Shown here piece by piece: positions 35,737 through 47,283 of a stretch of DNA of 64,000 bases (the first letter of the stretch is position 1; the number at the start of each line of letters is the position of its first letter). The notes below the pieces were generated by a model that did not search any database, was not told the DNA's origin, and saw nothing but the letters and a program-made list of their open reading frames with translations. The stretch is from Tetraselmis striata (lineage: Eukaryota > Chlorophyta > Chlorodendrophyceae > Chlorodendrales > Chlorodendraceae), in assembly GCA_006384855.1 (NCBI GenBank), contig VCJN01001322.1:62001-126000 (forward strand). Direction: 5' to 3'. A program made the position numbers and the translations under genes.

Positions 35737-38491
35737 ATGTCTGGATCACCCCAGCCCTTCCCCGGTACCTGCGGTCCTGGCTACGATGATGACGTCGTCT
35801 GCGCCCTCGTGGTCAACACAACGCTATATGACCCTCTCTTCGTGCCGCTCGGGCCGCCGTGGGAGCAGATGGTCTCTCGGGGCACGCAGTGGTTTACGGT
35901 CATCCTGAGCATTCTGATGACAGGTTGGTTCTTCTACAACATGTACACAGGGCATTGCGGCTGGGAGGTCATCTTCGTCACGATCATCGAGGTCAGCCGC
36001 CCGGCTATGCTTCAATGGTCTCTTACTGTCGCTGCTTGTCTAGGAAACTCCCTTCCCGAAGCCGATAGCGGCGCCACTTTGCGCTCGCGAGAGTCCTCGC
36101 CAACCCACTTTCGGAAACACGTCTGCTCGAATCGTACGCGGTAACGCGTTTTCTGCGAACCGTTATCCTGTAACGCCCACATGCCGGTCCGGTCGCAGCG
36201 CGGGCGGGCCGCATTCGCCTAGTCTCGTGACAACCACGTCGCAATGACACCCACGCGTGCAGCAGCAACGTCCGACGACATCCTTGGCGCCGCAGTCCGG
36301 CAGTCGACGCTGGGCGGGCACTAGTCACACTTTGGGTTTCGGCGTATTTGTACCAGATCCGCGACTATCCTCAGCCTGTTTCCCTAATTCCCTGCCCAAG
36401 TCCCTGCACTAGCTCAGCCGCCCGACAACCGCCCGTTGACACCCGTCGTGACGCGCGATGATCGTGGGAGTGCTTCTCGCGTCCGGTTTCATCTATCTCA
36501 TAGTGTCTTGTCGCGTCGTCGTCCTGGACCGCATCGGGCGGCAGAGTATCTCAAGAGCATGCGAGGTGTTTCACCGCCGTTACGAGTGGTTGCTGACGTC
36601 ACCAACCGCCGCCGCCTTCTCCCTTTTTCCGACATGGCGACATTCAGCTGGCTAAAATTTTCATCGAGCTGTTCTGGGAGTACGAGACGCCGTGCATGAT
36701 CTACAGCGTCTTTGGCCCTGTGACCTCCTGGCTGAGGTACATCGAGTGGCTACTCACTTGCCCGGTAAGCCCCCCTGCCGCACGACGGCAGTTGCCCATA
36801 CAACCCGCGAGCCCGCACTACTGACAGTCGGAAGCGCTGCACTTGGGATAGTCGCCCCCGTTTTTCCTTCGCCGGGGCTGCGAGTATTAGTCCCGACTCT
36901 CGCTCTAAGGATTTTCCCTCCTTGCGGCCTGTGCCTGCTATTCCTAGCCTGTAGGCATACTCCAAGGCGCGGTACTTAGGCTCAGCTCCACTTGCCTACA
37001 AGAAGTCGCTCTCCTCATTTTTGATGAGGCGCTGCGGCCTGACACCCGCAGCTAGTGCTCGTTTATTCTCGTGCGCGCGATGGCGAATCTGATGCAACAT
37101 AAATGTAAGGAAAGATATTAATGACTTTTTTTCATTTGTGTGTGTATCGCTAGTATATATGGCTGTGCATAGATGTGTAGCGCTTACATGGCTGCGGGTT
37201 ACCTGGCACCAGAATTTCTTTTTCGGGGGATCATTAGCCTTGCTTGTCCTTGCCATGCCCAAGCAAAACAACTTCGTTGCCGGGTTGCCGTCTCAGTATA
37301 TTTTGGTGACCTGTGCGCAACAACACAGCTCGTGCTCGACGTGTTTTCGTTGGTTTCTCAGCTCGGCATCCAACTACTTATGTACTGCTTGTTCGGGCGT
37401 ACCATTCTATCTGACCGCCGACTTTCCCGCATTGCGGATCGTTGCAGGTGATTCTCATCCATTTATCCAACTTGACCGGTTTGGACGAGGAGTACAGCGC
37501 GCGTACGATGAACCTCCTGACCTCCGACCAGGGCACCATCTGCTTTGGCATTACCGCTGCGCTGAGCCCGCACGGCTGGATAAAGATTGTGCTCTTCTTG
37601 ATCGGTCTATCGTTTGGCGTCAACACCTTTTTGACGGCTGCGCGGGTGTACATTGAGTCGTACCACCAGGTCCCCAAGGGCCGCTGCCGCAACCTCGTGA
37701 AGTACCTCTGCGGCATGTTTTTCTGCTCCTGGCTCCTGTTCCCGCTCCTCTTCATCGCGGGCCCCGAGGGCACCGGCTACCTCACCTGGTCGGGCTCCAC
37801 CATCGGCCACACCGTCGCCGACCTGCTGTCCAAGAACATCTGGGGCCTCATCGCCCATTACCTCCAGGTCAAGATCCGCGAGCACATCCTGATCCATGGC
37901 GACGTCCGCAAGACGGTGGAGAAGACCGTCGCGGGGCACACCTTTGAGATCGAGGAGTTTGCCGACAAGGACGACGAGGATGCCGTGGTGCAGACGGGCA
38001 AATTTGACAGGCGCAACAGCTTCCAGCTCATAGGTGCCAAGCTGCAGAAGGGTGGCCAGGAGCTCCAGTATGGGCATGCTGCAGATGATGATGGCGGCAT
38101 GATGGAGAAGGGCGAGAAGGAGATGCAGCAGATGCCGATGCAGATGGGCGGCATGCCGATGCAGGGCATGGACCAGCAGGCGCAGCAGGCGCAGCTGATG
38201 CAGATGATGCAGCAGATGCAGCAGATGCAGCAGCAGGGCGGCATGATGGGCATGCAGCAGCCCCAGCATATGATGTACCAGCAGCCCCAGCACAGCATGT
38301 CTGGCGGGCTCTCCCCCGGCCAGATGTCGCCCACCCACATGATGAGCGGGCAGATGTATCCCGGCCCCAACATGGGCATAATGAGCGGCCAGATGTCCCC
38401 CGGAGGCAACAACCCCATGATGGGCGGCCAGCCGATGTCCCCTGGCGGCCAGCCGATGATGGGCGGTATGATGCCCAACATGTCCATGTAG
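35737..38491 (+). CDS. ChR: Channelrhodopsin (light-gated cation channel)
   Basis: Seven-helix retinal protein expected in the plasma membrane over the eyespot, where it passes cations on illumination and triggers phototaxis. Exons 35737-35991, 36648-36764 and 37448-38491 (GT-AG, all phase 0) give 471 residues. Key residues, with Chlamydomonas ChR2 numbers: E77 (E82), E85 (E90), K88 (K93), E92 (E97), E96 (E101), R115 (R120), E118 (E123), C123 (C128), H129 (H134), D151 (D156), E231 (E235), D249 (D253), K253 (K257, retinal Schiff base) and N254 (N258). WLRYIEWLLTCP and DLLSKNIWG are diagnostic. This set fits a cation, not an anion, channel. The family motif HILIHGDVRKT follows helix 7. Residues 350-471 form a tail with 34 Met, rich in Gln, Gly and Pro, unlike the tails I know. 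A TGTAA signal lies at 38717. ATG choice rests on homology in length only. Confidence 0.97.
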
Positions 38492-38769
38492 ATATCTGCT
38501 GCAGCATTTTTCCCGTGACACCCATACCATAACCTACCTAGCGCGCAGTGACCAGCGAGCGCTGTGCACAGGACATCGCGCCTCATCTCCACGTTATAGA
38601 AAACCCTTACCAAGTCATACAGAAACCCGCCGCTGGACTAGGGCGGCAGTTGGCTCACTTTGTTGCCAGCAATTGTTGTGCCCTGGGAACGGGCGAAGAT
38701 GCAGCTGTGCACTGTGTAACCAACATTCCATATCTGTGTCGGTGAAGGCCGCCTCTAGATGCGCATGCA

Positions 38770-38801
<32 letters not shown>

Positions 38802-39132
38802 ATTAATCGTGTCCGCTCTGATTTTCAATCAGCAGGTAGTGACCAGCACATCCGTGATAATGCATCATTTTTCACTGCTTGGGAGATAAATATCCATGCG
38901 GTGCTGGCTTCAAACACCGCGGCAAAGGAATAGCACAACAGCGCGGTTTGCTTCATTTGTGGCAGCAGCAGAGTCGGCGCACTTCCGGTGTGCCGGCCGG
39001 CAGCAGGTCGCTTCGTGGTGGCACAATCCCGAAACAGCAGGCGCCTGGCTTACAGCAACATGCTATACGATAGTATAGATACCGAGTGATTCACCTATAG
39101 CCGCCCTGGGCTGCACGGCGGCGCTAGCTAGC
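38492..39132. other. Tail-to-tail spacer between channelrhodopsin and ARG1-like genes
   Basis: About 640 bp between two convergent stop codons, presumably both 3' UTRs. It holds a run of about 30 C at 38771-38800. TGTAA pentamers occur on the plus strand at 38717 and on the minus strand near 39053, plausible polyadenylation signals for the two genes. Confidence 0.55.
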
Positions 39133-42100
39133 TTATTTCCCATCTTTCCGGCCTCCAAATATGTTCTTGAAGCCAAAGCCGCCCAGCAGGTTGGGCTTCT
39201 CCTTGCGGCCCTCCCCCGCAGCGCCGGCCGCATCCGCATCCGCCGGCTGCTGATTCGGCCCAGTGCGGCGCGCGGGCGTGTCGGCCGCGGACTTCCCGGC
39301 CCTTGGCCTTCCGGATGCGCTCCCGGAGGTGCCCGCCTGCCGATGCCGTGGACGGCGGGCGCACAGAGGGGGCAAGGGGGGTTGGTGAGGGGGGCACGCA
39401 GTGCCCAGAAACGCACGGCGCCAGCAGCTGGCTGGACGCGTGTGCCGCCGGGGCCACCCTCGGGTGGGCAGGCGCTCACCACTTCCGCATCCCCCAACAG
39501 GCTCAGGTACGCTTCGTCGCGCTTGGCGAGAAGGTCGTCCACCTCCTGCGGGCGCCATGGCACGAGTTTACAAATGGCGCCGCAACGGACCAAACCGTGT
39601 GCATGCACCAAGAATGGGACGGAGCTCGATTCACGGCCCACGATATACGGGCGCCGGCGCGGAAATGAAAACACTGTGGATAAGAACCCGCCCTAGCTGC
39701 CAGCGGTCAGATGTGGACGGAACTATACAGCGTAACGACAGCGAATGTCCTTACAGGTTGCATGCGAGCCCGATTTGAGGGTTATAATAATACCGGTTCT
39801 CATAAGCACCGCTATACTCATAGGCCTTTGTTTGCATAGCGTGAATACCCATTAAGCAAAATTGAGAAGAACCGTCAGCCTGCAATAAAAGACCTGGAGG
39901 CCCAGTCATGGACAGCGGCAGGTAGGGGCGTCTGCGCGAGCGCAGCTTGGGCTCACCTCTTGCATGTTGCCGAACCTCTCGCACAGCGCAATGTACTCCG
40001 ACTGCACCTGCAGCGGCGGCACGCAGTCGGTCACGCACAGCTCAGGCGCCCATCAGGGGAGCGCCAACAGGCGCCGGGGATTGGTTGGTTGGCTGGGGGG
40101 GGGGGGGGGGGGGGGCGCGCGCACCCGGCGGTACTCCTTCTCGAAACCGCGCAGCTCGTCCCGCTTGGTGGCCAGCGCCGCCTCGACGTCGCGCAGCACC
40201 AGCGTGCTGCCGTACGTGCCGGGCCGCTGCACCCGCACCGCCTCGATCTCGAAATGCCCGCGCTTGAACCTGCGTGGCGGCGGTACAGTCAGGGCGTGCC
40301 CACTCTCAGCGGTCTTGAAGAAAGTTCCTCCAGCATGGAGATTTGCGGCGGCGAACATTACCTGCCATCAAAGGTACCGTATTTCCATCACTATCACACC
40401 CCTATTCTGCCATTGCGGGTGCCGACGAAGTCAGGAGAGCACCGCCAGTCAGAACACAACCCGCTGTGCCTGCTATGGGTAAAATGCAGACGAATCTATG
40501 GCGGAACTGTAGCGAATGTTCGTATAGGCCGCATGCAAGCCCGAGTTGGGACTTGGAAAACGGGTTCCTATCGGTGCGTCGGCGGCAGTAGATACCACAT
40601 CACTCACTCCCACACACGTACGTCCGCATGCACCGGAACGCGGAGGGCAACCCTCTCCACGAGCGATGCCAGTACGACCCCACAGTTACCGCGCTTTGGG
40701 TGCGCAATTTATCATTACTTGTGAACCCCCTCGCGTTTTACGGGTGGCGCCATTCTTTCCGGATTTCTGTCAGACCCACCACAAATCCAACACAGAACCC
40801 CCAACGACTCAGCAGTGCGAATCAATCCGCTAGCGACTATCTCGCGACCGGCGAGCCCAAATGAAATGTTGACATATGGGACAGGTTGCTGACAACAAGG
40901 TCATTTCACGGAGTCTCGCATAATTCCGAGGGGGGCGACCAGTGACAGCCGGCACCGCAGCCGCCAGGGGCGGGCGGGGACCAGCACGGGGGCGCGCGAC
41001 GCACCAGTTGTCGCCGTAAATGGCGAAGACGTGCGTGCCGGGCTGCAGGCTGCTTGTCTCGCGCTTGCGCAGCGACTCCAGGCGTCGAAAGAGCGCAGCC
41101 TTGCGGTGGTCGTGGGGATGGGCGGTTTTGTGGGAGGCGGGGGGAGGGGCAACGGGTAGACAGCGTCAGGGACGGGCAGGATGGGTCAGTGGGGGAAGCT
41201 GCTAGTCCTCGCTTTCAGCTTGAAAGCGAGGACTAGCAGCTTCCCCGGCAGTGCAACCGCCAAAGCGCTGGCAGGTAGATGTGACAGGTAGAGGCGCTCA
41301 GCGCCTTTCATCTGCGGCCACGGTGGCCGTGGTGGCGAGGGGAGGGTGGGCGGTGAGGGCGGGGGGAGGGGCACCTCCGGGTCATCTGCCACCTCCAGCG
41401 GACTGGGCTTGGGTCCCAGGGAGTACGTGTCAAACTGCAGGAAGAAGAGGCCTGGACGCAGCAAAGCGAGACGCACAGCAGCAAGCTGAGAGGCGGCCCG
41501 GGGGGGGGGGGGGGGGGGGGGCGCGTAATGCGTCCAACCAAAGAGCCGACTAGGGACCAACTGAGTCGCGTCAAGGGGTGCAAAACGCGAGGACGATGTT
41601 CACATGTAAGCGATTGGCGTCGCCGAGGATGACGCCCTATGCCCAGTCTGATGTCAAGTTTGCACAACGTCCTGTGCGCACAGTGAGTGCCGGCAGCGCT
41701 GTGTGTCACTGGTATGGGGGACACGCGATGTGTATCCCCGCTGGTCGACACCGCCATGAAGTATTGGCTGCTGGGCGGCAATGTGCCGCGAATTTGCCTC
41801 TCTGAGATCATGACTGCTCAGCCGCAGCAACGTGCTTCTTACCACAGTGACAGTAGCAAGACAACCCGCGTCGTAGTTCACACACGAGTCCTCTGCCACC
41901 GTGCGCGCCCTCTCATCATCCCGACAATCAGGTGGCTTGCAGTACTTAATGGTATGTATCAGCCGGTCCCTAGCAACCCTCATCACCCCCCCCCCCCCCC
42001 CCCCCCCCGCCGCCGCCCTCTCCCTCCAGATTCCCCGACGCATTTGCAGGACGGGTCGCCTCGGCGCACCTGCTGTCGTGTACTGCTTGCCCGTCTTGGA

Positions 42101-43317
42101 GCAATCCTCCTGCGGCGGCGCCATGGCGGATGTGAGCGGGTGAGCAGCCGAGTGAAACACGGCGCAATCCGTGCGGTCGGCGCACATGTGGTTTGCGCGT
42201 GTGCGGTGATGAATGCCCCTGCACTGAATCAGGCGAAGGTGGGCTGCGGTGCGTATGTACATGCACGGGCTGCGAGGTGACTGTTGTTGCTGGGGCAATG
42301 AGTAGGTCGCGCGTTAGGCAGGGGGGGGGGGGGGGGGGGGGACCTGCAGGGAGAGGCTGAGCGGCGTGTCGGGCGAGTCGCGCTTGAACATGAGGAGCTT
42401 GAACTTGGAGCCGGCATTGGAGTGTGCAAACACGTAGAACCCCTCGTCGATCAGCTGCTGCGGCACCTCCAGCTCGTAGAAGCACGCCTCCTGCGGGCCC
42501 AGCATGCGCCAATGTTGACGCATCAGCGCCGCCACTGCCGTGCACTGCTCCCCCCCCCCCCCCCCCCGCTTCCTCCGATTCCCATCGCTTGCACGCCATG
42601 CCCCACCTGTTTGTCCACCTTGCCCTTCACCGGTTGCCCAAACTCGAGCCGCGTGACCGGGAAGCTACCCGCATCCGCGGCGTCCAGCACAGCCTGCGAC
42701 ACGGCAGTTTTGATAGGCACACCTACCGGCGTGCAAGTCGCTAAATGTCAGCCGGTGATTTCCATTGCCCTCTTGTGGGAATCCGAGGGGTGGTGTGTGC
42801 GTGTGCGTGTGTGTGTTGAAAGGGGGGGGGGGGGGGGGGGGGCTCCTTGAAGCGCAGAACTCACCCAGCTTGGAGAACATCGCCGCCACAACTGTGTTCA
42901 TGGTGCCCATGCTCGACAGGTCCAGCTCCATCTCCAGTTCCGAAGCCTCCAGGTTGTCGAAGCCGCCCGCATCGTAGCGCCGCCGCTTGTCCGGATCGAT
43001 CCTTTGTGTGCACGGCCACCCTTCGTCAGAACACCCCCCCCCCCTCTCCTCCCCCGCCTTAACGGCATCCTGCCAGCTGAGTGTCGGCCCACACCCGTCC
43101 CCCTGCCCAGCACTCACAGTATGTTGTACGCCGTAACGATTTCCTTGAACTTATCCGCCGCCGCCTCCGCACCCGCCCCCTGGTTCTTGTCCGGGTGGTG
43201 GCGCAGCGCCGCCCTCCTGTATGCACTCTTGATCTGCTCCTCCGTTGCGCTGCGCTCCAGGCCCAGCAACACGTACGGGTCCTCTAGCACCGCGCCGCCG
43301 TTCGCTAGCGCCGCCAT
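39133..43317 (-). CDS. ARG1: ARG1-like DnaJ (J-domain) protein
   Basis: Homologue of plant ALTERED RESPONSE TO GRAVITY 1, a peripheral-membrane Hsp40 with a C-terminal coiled coil that in Arabidopsis acts in gravity signalling and auxin-carrier trafficking. Eleven GT-AG exons: 43317-43118, 43001-42865, 42722-42607, 42544-42344, 42109-42070, 41451-41375, 41099-41005, 40269-40125, 40007-39957, 39545-39480, 39336-39133; phases close and give 443 residues (ARG1 has about 410). The J domain begins DPYVLLGLERSATEEQIKSA with the HPD motif in RHHPDKN. Family-specific segments follow: MELDLSSMGTMNTVVAAMFSKLGVPIKT, split over exons 2-3; SKFKLLMF; EDCSKTGK; FLQFDTYSL; GTHVFAIYGDNW; then the helical stretch KRDELRGFEKEYRR to VDDLLAKRDEAYL. 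The tail is Gly/Ala-rich and ends FGGRKDGK. Nearly every intron holds a G- or C-run. A phototactic alga has no auxin gravitropism, so its role here is likely a conserved trafficking or cytoskeletal one. Confidence 0.95.
41192..41246. repeat. Perfect 26-bp inverted repeat in intron 6 of the ARG1-like gene
   Basis: Arms 41192-41217 and 41221-41246 (starting GGGGAAGCTGCTAGTCCTCG) are exact reverse complements around a 3-base loop GCT. The hairpin lies in the intron between exons 6 and 7 (41374-41100). Confidence 0.95.
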
Positions 43318-44238
43318 GCCTGCTGCTGCGTTGGATGGGAAAACCTCGCCCAGATGCTGTGGCTGTGGCTGTGGCTGTGGCTGTGGCTGTGGCTGTGGCT
43401 GGGGCTGTGTAGCAGTGCCGGGGCAGTGTGGCTGATTGGCCTAGTGGGTGTGTCTCAACTGGTGAGCAGGGTGGGAAGGGGGGAGGGGGCAGTCATCAGC
43501 ATCGCGACTGAAGTTAGCCCCGGCTACAACGCTCTAGCTGGTCCCGACAGAGCGGCCAGCTGGCGGGGTGTGGGCAACGGAAATCAATCCTGCGGCTTTT
43601 GTCCCCCGCGTCGTCGCGCGGAGCGGCGACCGAGTGCCAGCCCACCCAGCAGCCTGGCGCAGTGTCTACACCCCCACGGAGACCCCCCGCAGGGGGGGGG
43701 GGGGGGGGGGAGGGGGGCGCAGGGAGAGGGCATCTCACCGGCTCGCGCACGTCAAGGCCCTTCCGGTCCTCGCCTGCCGGGAGAAGGGAAGGTGGCGGGT
43801 GGGGGGGGTGGGGGGGGGGGGAGGGGCAACGCGACGCGACTCGCCACAGACGTGACGGGGGTAGCAGCACGTCGGAAGGTGTGAGTGCCACTCCGCTGGC
43901 GAACGCAGCAGCGTTCGCGCGCGGGAGGCAAGGCAGCAAGGCGGTGCGGGACGCTTTGCCTGCTGCGCGCCACCAGCCGCGCTGGAGAGGGTGGACCTCG
44001 CTCGGGACCTGATTTTTGCCAGGTAGCAGATATGTTCGCGCGTGCTGCCCGATTATTCCCGTTGCTTCGCCCGTTGACCCTTTTGTCGTCCAAGCCGGGA
44101 CAATATTCTGGTACGAGTCATATTATAGCGACGAAATAAGGCTCTGTATGGATTTCCGTATGGATTTGTTGAATGTTGCATCGAACACCTGTAATTAATC
44201 ACATGAGGTAGCAGCACCTGCAATCAGTAGCGACTATT
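43318..44238 (-). promoter_or_regulatory. Upstream region of the ARG1-like gene
   Basis: About 0.9 kb between the J-domain start codon and the DIRS-like relic, presumably promoter and 5' UTR. It has a hexanucleotide CTGTGG array at 43355-43404, G-rich tracts at 43694-43720 and 43800-43825, and a small inverted pair around CTGGCGAACGCAGCAGCG at 43895. No TATA box is evident. Confidence 0.4.
43355..43404. repeat. CTGTGG hexanucleotide microsatellite
   Basis: About eight units of GCTGTG, ending in a GCTGGGGCTGTG variant, 40 bp upstream of the ARG1-like start codon and so likely in its 5' UTR or core promoter. Confidence 0.95.
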
Positions 44239-44290
44239 AGGTCCGTTTCATACCACGGTCCGCGTGCCGCCCTAGCCGCGTGCCGCCCTA
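44239..44290 (+). repeat. Left inverted terminal repeat of the DIRS-like element
   Basis: Contains TTTCATACCACGGT, then two units of CGCGTGCCGCCCTA. It matches the complement of 47416-47467 almost perfectly. Confidence 0.9.
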
Positions 44291-44822
44291 ACGATACGCG
44301 ATATCGTGCTGCCACGTAGCCGGTGGCATTGGGCGAATAAGCGCACGCGTGCCGCCGCAAAAAACAGCATTTCATACATACGCGCAGCGGCGGAAACGCG
44401 GTGCATATGTCCCCCGCGCCCGCAGCCCGCCTCTCCACCTCCCGCCAGAATGCGTCCTCCCCGTCTTCACCCCTCCCCGTCGGAACCTCCCTCGCCATCG
44501 CTCCCTCCAGACTCACACTCCAATTCAGGGTCTGCCTCCTCGATACGTTGCATACGGCTGTCTGGGCTGAGCCCTAAGCGGGCGTCCAGACGGTCTACTG
44601 GGGAGCGATCAGCTGCGCCAGATGTCCGAGCGCGCGGGGTGGCGGGTGACCGCATCACCTCGCGGGCAGCGGCCCGGTCTGAGCGCGGCGTAGGCATCCT
44701 CGGAGGACGGTTGGCCGCCTCCCCGCCGTCCTTTGCAAACGGTGAACGGGAACACCCTGAGGGTGGAGCGAGCAAGTGCGGGTTGAGAGCAATTGCCCGC
44801 TCCGGCAGCGGTAAATGATATT

Positions 44823-46769
44823 TCACAAGGATCGTCTGGTTCGCGGGTCACGCCAACGGGCGTTGTAGCGGGGCAGGAGGGCGTTTTCAGAAGTCGCGAA
44901 GCGGTCGATGGTGCAGGCGCCCCACTTAGCAGTGAGCGAGGCGAATCGACGAGGGTTGAACTGCCAGTCGTCGCAATCAACCTCGCGACTAAGGCGGTCA
45001 GCCCAGATATTCGCCGCAGAACGGATGTAGCGCACGGAAAGGGTGATGCCGTGCGTGTCCATGAGGTACCACGTTTTGCGTAGCTCAGCCATGAGGCGTG
45101 GAGAGCGAGAGGTGAGGTTAGTGAGGACGCCGACAACTGCTTGGTTATCCTCGTGCAAGCGGATGTGGCGGTTTTGGAGCATGGGGAGGAAGGACTCGAT
45201 AGCCAAGCGGACGGCTTTGAGCTCTTTCAGGGTAATGTGCGCATTGCGGTCATCGTCGTACCAAAAACCCCGAGCTTCATGGTGCTCGTTCAAAACGGCA
45301 CCCCAGCCGTAAGACGAACTGTCGACGTGTAGGTATCCGGTTTCGACAGGGCGGTTAATGGGGCGGCCGTTGTGTTGGGTGGGCACACCCACCCACCATT
45401 GCAGATCGCGCTCGAGCTGGCGGGTAAGCTTGACACGGCCGGACCAAGAGTCGCGCGTCTTGAGCACATCATGCAGCTCACGAAGGTAGAAACGGGCAGG
45501 GGCAATGGCCAAGTAGAGAAACTGGCATTTGCCCGCGAGAGCGGCCAACTCGCGAGCTGGCAACCACCGACGATCGCGTTTTGCTCGTTGGATTAGGCGT
45601 TTGGCCGCGCGAGCAATGCTGGCGAGTTTCTCAGCGGGCGCACGAAGAGTAGGTGACCCCGATGTGTCAATTTCTAACCCCAGGTGCACGAGCTTCTGGG
45701 TGGGCTCCCACACGCCTTTGTTGGGGTTGCGCAGCAGACCAAAGCCCGAGAGGTGGCGTTCGATGTAGTCACGTTGCCAGATGGCCTCAGCCTGAGTCCG
45801 AGCTAGAAATAGGAAATCGTCCATGTAGGGCAACATGCGCAGGCCAAATCGTCGCCGGAAAATAGGTGTGCCATCTGCTTCAGCCGGGTTACGACGCAAT
45901 GCCCTAGTGAGGACGTTGGTGAATTGGCAGAAGTAATAGGGGGACAGAGACCAGCCCATGGGAAGGCCAGCCAGTCGGTACAGAGTGCCGCGGTAATCGA
46001 CAGTGAAAAAATCCCTGTCCTCAGGGGCGATTCCAACCGCGTAAAACCCGTCTTGCAGGTCCATCTGTAACATGTAGTCCCCAGGGCGCGCCAGGTTGCG
46101 TAAATGCGAAAGCGTCTCAAACGAAAGATCGCGCGTCTCACAATAGCGGTTCAGGGGGCGAAGGTCAATGATGAGCCTCCATTTGTTTGTTCCAGGCTTA
46201 GGAACCAGGAACAGCCGGGACACCCATTTTGCGCAGTAGCCTCGCTCCCAGGCCCCAACGGCCAGGAAGCGAGCCAATTCACCGTCCATAAACTCCAGTT
46301 GAGCAGGAGTAGCATCCCCCATTGACACCCCCTGATGAAAAGAAGGTGGGGCAAGCCCGTCCAAGAAAGGAACGCGTACACCTCGGGATATCCAGTTGAG
46401 AACACTGCGATTTGCGCCAGCGGCTTGCCAGTTGCCGAGATTACGACGGACGCGATGTCTCATAAAAGGGGAGTCGGGAGTACAGGAATTGGCGCGATGG
46501 ATGTCGCGAGGGGGGCGAGCAGAGCGCCCTGTCGCTCTGCTGGCCCTCTCCGCGTCGGCGTCAGGGTCCACGGTGCGCGGCACAGTAGGAGTGCCGCGGC
46601 GTGGGAGTAGCCATGTGCCACTGGGCGCTGGCTTGGCCACTGGCAGTGTACTGTCACTTTGTACTCGAATCTGTACTAGACGACGGGCATACGCCGGCAT
46701 ACGCCCCAATCGGAGCGCATCGCGACACCTACGCCGAGTAGGGGCCCGTACAGATCGAGCCATGCCCAC
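44823..46769 (-). CDS. DIRS-type reverse transcriptase/RNase H (retroelement fossil)
   Basis: A 648-codon frame. The palm and fingers motifs appear in order: KWRLIIDLRPLNR, QMDLQDGFYAV, GLPMGWSLSPYYF and the catalytic YMDDFLFLA. A thumb region follows (LGLEIDTSG, ELAALAGKCQFL), then an RNase H domain with HVDSSSYGWGAVL, HITLKELKAV and LHEDNQAVVGVL. It ends in the TIDRFATSENALLPRYN segment, which in DIRS-type polyproteins follows RNase H. The polymerase module itself looks whole, although the element around it lacks other expected parts. Confidence 0.92.
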   Translation of the reverse strand: MGMARSVRAPTRRRCRDALRLGRMPAYARRLVQIRVQSDSTLPVAKPAPSGTWLLPRRGTPTVPRTVDPDADAERASRATGRSARPPRDIHRANSCTPDSPFMRHRVRRNLGNWQAAGANRSVLNWISRGVRVPFLDGLAPPSFHQGVSMGDATPAQLEFMDGELARFLAVGAWERGYCAKWVSRLFLVPKPGTNKWRLIIDLRPLNRYCETRDLSFETLSHLRNLARPGDYMLQMDLQDGFYAVGIAPEDRDFFTVDYRGTLYRLAGLPMGWSLSPYYFCQFTNVLTRALRRNPAEADGTPIFRRRFGLRMLPYMDDFLFLARTQAEAIWQRDYIERHLSGFGLLRNPNKGVWEPTQKLVHLGLEIDTSGSPTLRAPAEKLASIARAAKRLIQRAKRDRRWLPARELAALAGKCQFLYLAIAPARFYLRELHDVLKTRDSWSGRVKLTRQLERDLQWWVGVPTQHNGRPINRPVETGYLHVDSSSYGWGAVLNEHHEARGFWYDDDRNAHITLKELKAVRLAIESFLPMLQNRHIRLHEDNQAVVGVLTNLTSRSPRLMAELRKTWYLMDTHGITLSVRYIRSAANIWADRLSREVDCDDWQFNPRRFASLTAKWGACTIDRFATSENALLPRYNARWRDPRTRRSL

Positions 46770-47283
46770 ACGGGAAAGGGCAGCCAGGGGTTACTGTTGG
46801 TCGACACTGGTCGAAGGTCTTGGACCTTGTTCCACTGAATGGGGAAGCGCTGCAGCTTCGTCCTCTCCTCGCGTTGGGCGAGTAATCAGCAGCTCGTTCG
46901 CGGGTAGTAGTTAGCACGTCGCAAGCGGCGCGCGTACATTAACCACACAAACCCTAACGGGTTTCTCCCAGGGGGGGCCCCGAAAGGCGTCGCTCACCGT
47001 ACATGTTACGATGGCGGAAGACCGGCACCCTGCGCGGCAAAATTGCCGCGACTTTGCTGTGGTGCGCTCGATGGAGCGTGCCACAGCAAAGGAGAGTGAC
47101 CGGTCGGTCCGCCGTGAAGGCAGGTGGTGGCTCTGACCGGCCCCCGCAATCGTGCGCGCGCACACACGCGCTACGGGCGCCGCGCCAGGGCTATCTCGTA
47201 CAGGTAGAGAAACCACATAAACTAGTTTAGAACATATCTCACCCCGGAACATATAAACGCTCTCAAAATTCAGGGTAGAAAGG

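Noticed and set aside
37607-38530. Minus-strand His/Leu-rich frame of 307 codons
   Set aside because: Antisense of channelrhodopsin exon 3 and its CAG/ATG-rich tail.
40007-40040. Alternative upstream acceptor for ARG1-like exon 9 adding eleven residues
   Set aside because: The CTGCAG acceptor at 40008 is stronger and gives the spacing seen in the plant protein.
43752-44093. Frames upstream of the ARG1-like start as extra exons
   Set aside because: Low-complexity Pro/Arg/Gly content driven by G-runs; the J-domain start at 43317 fits the family length.
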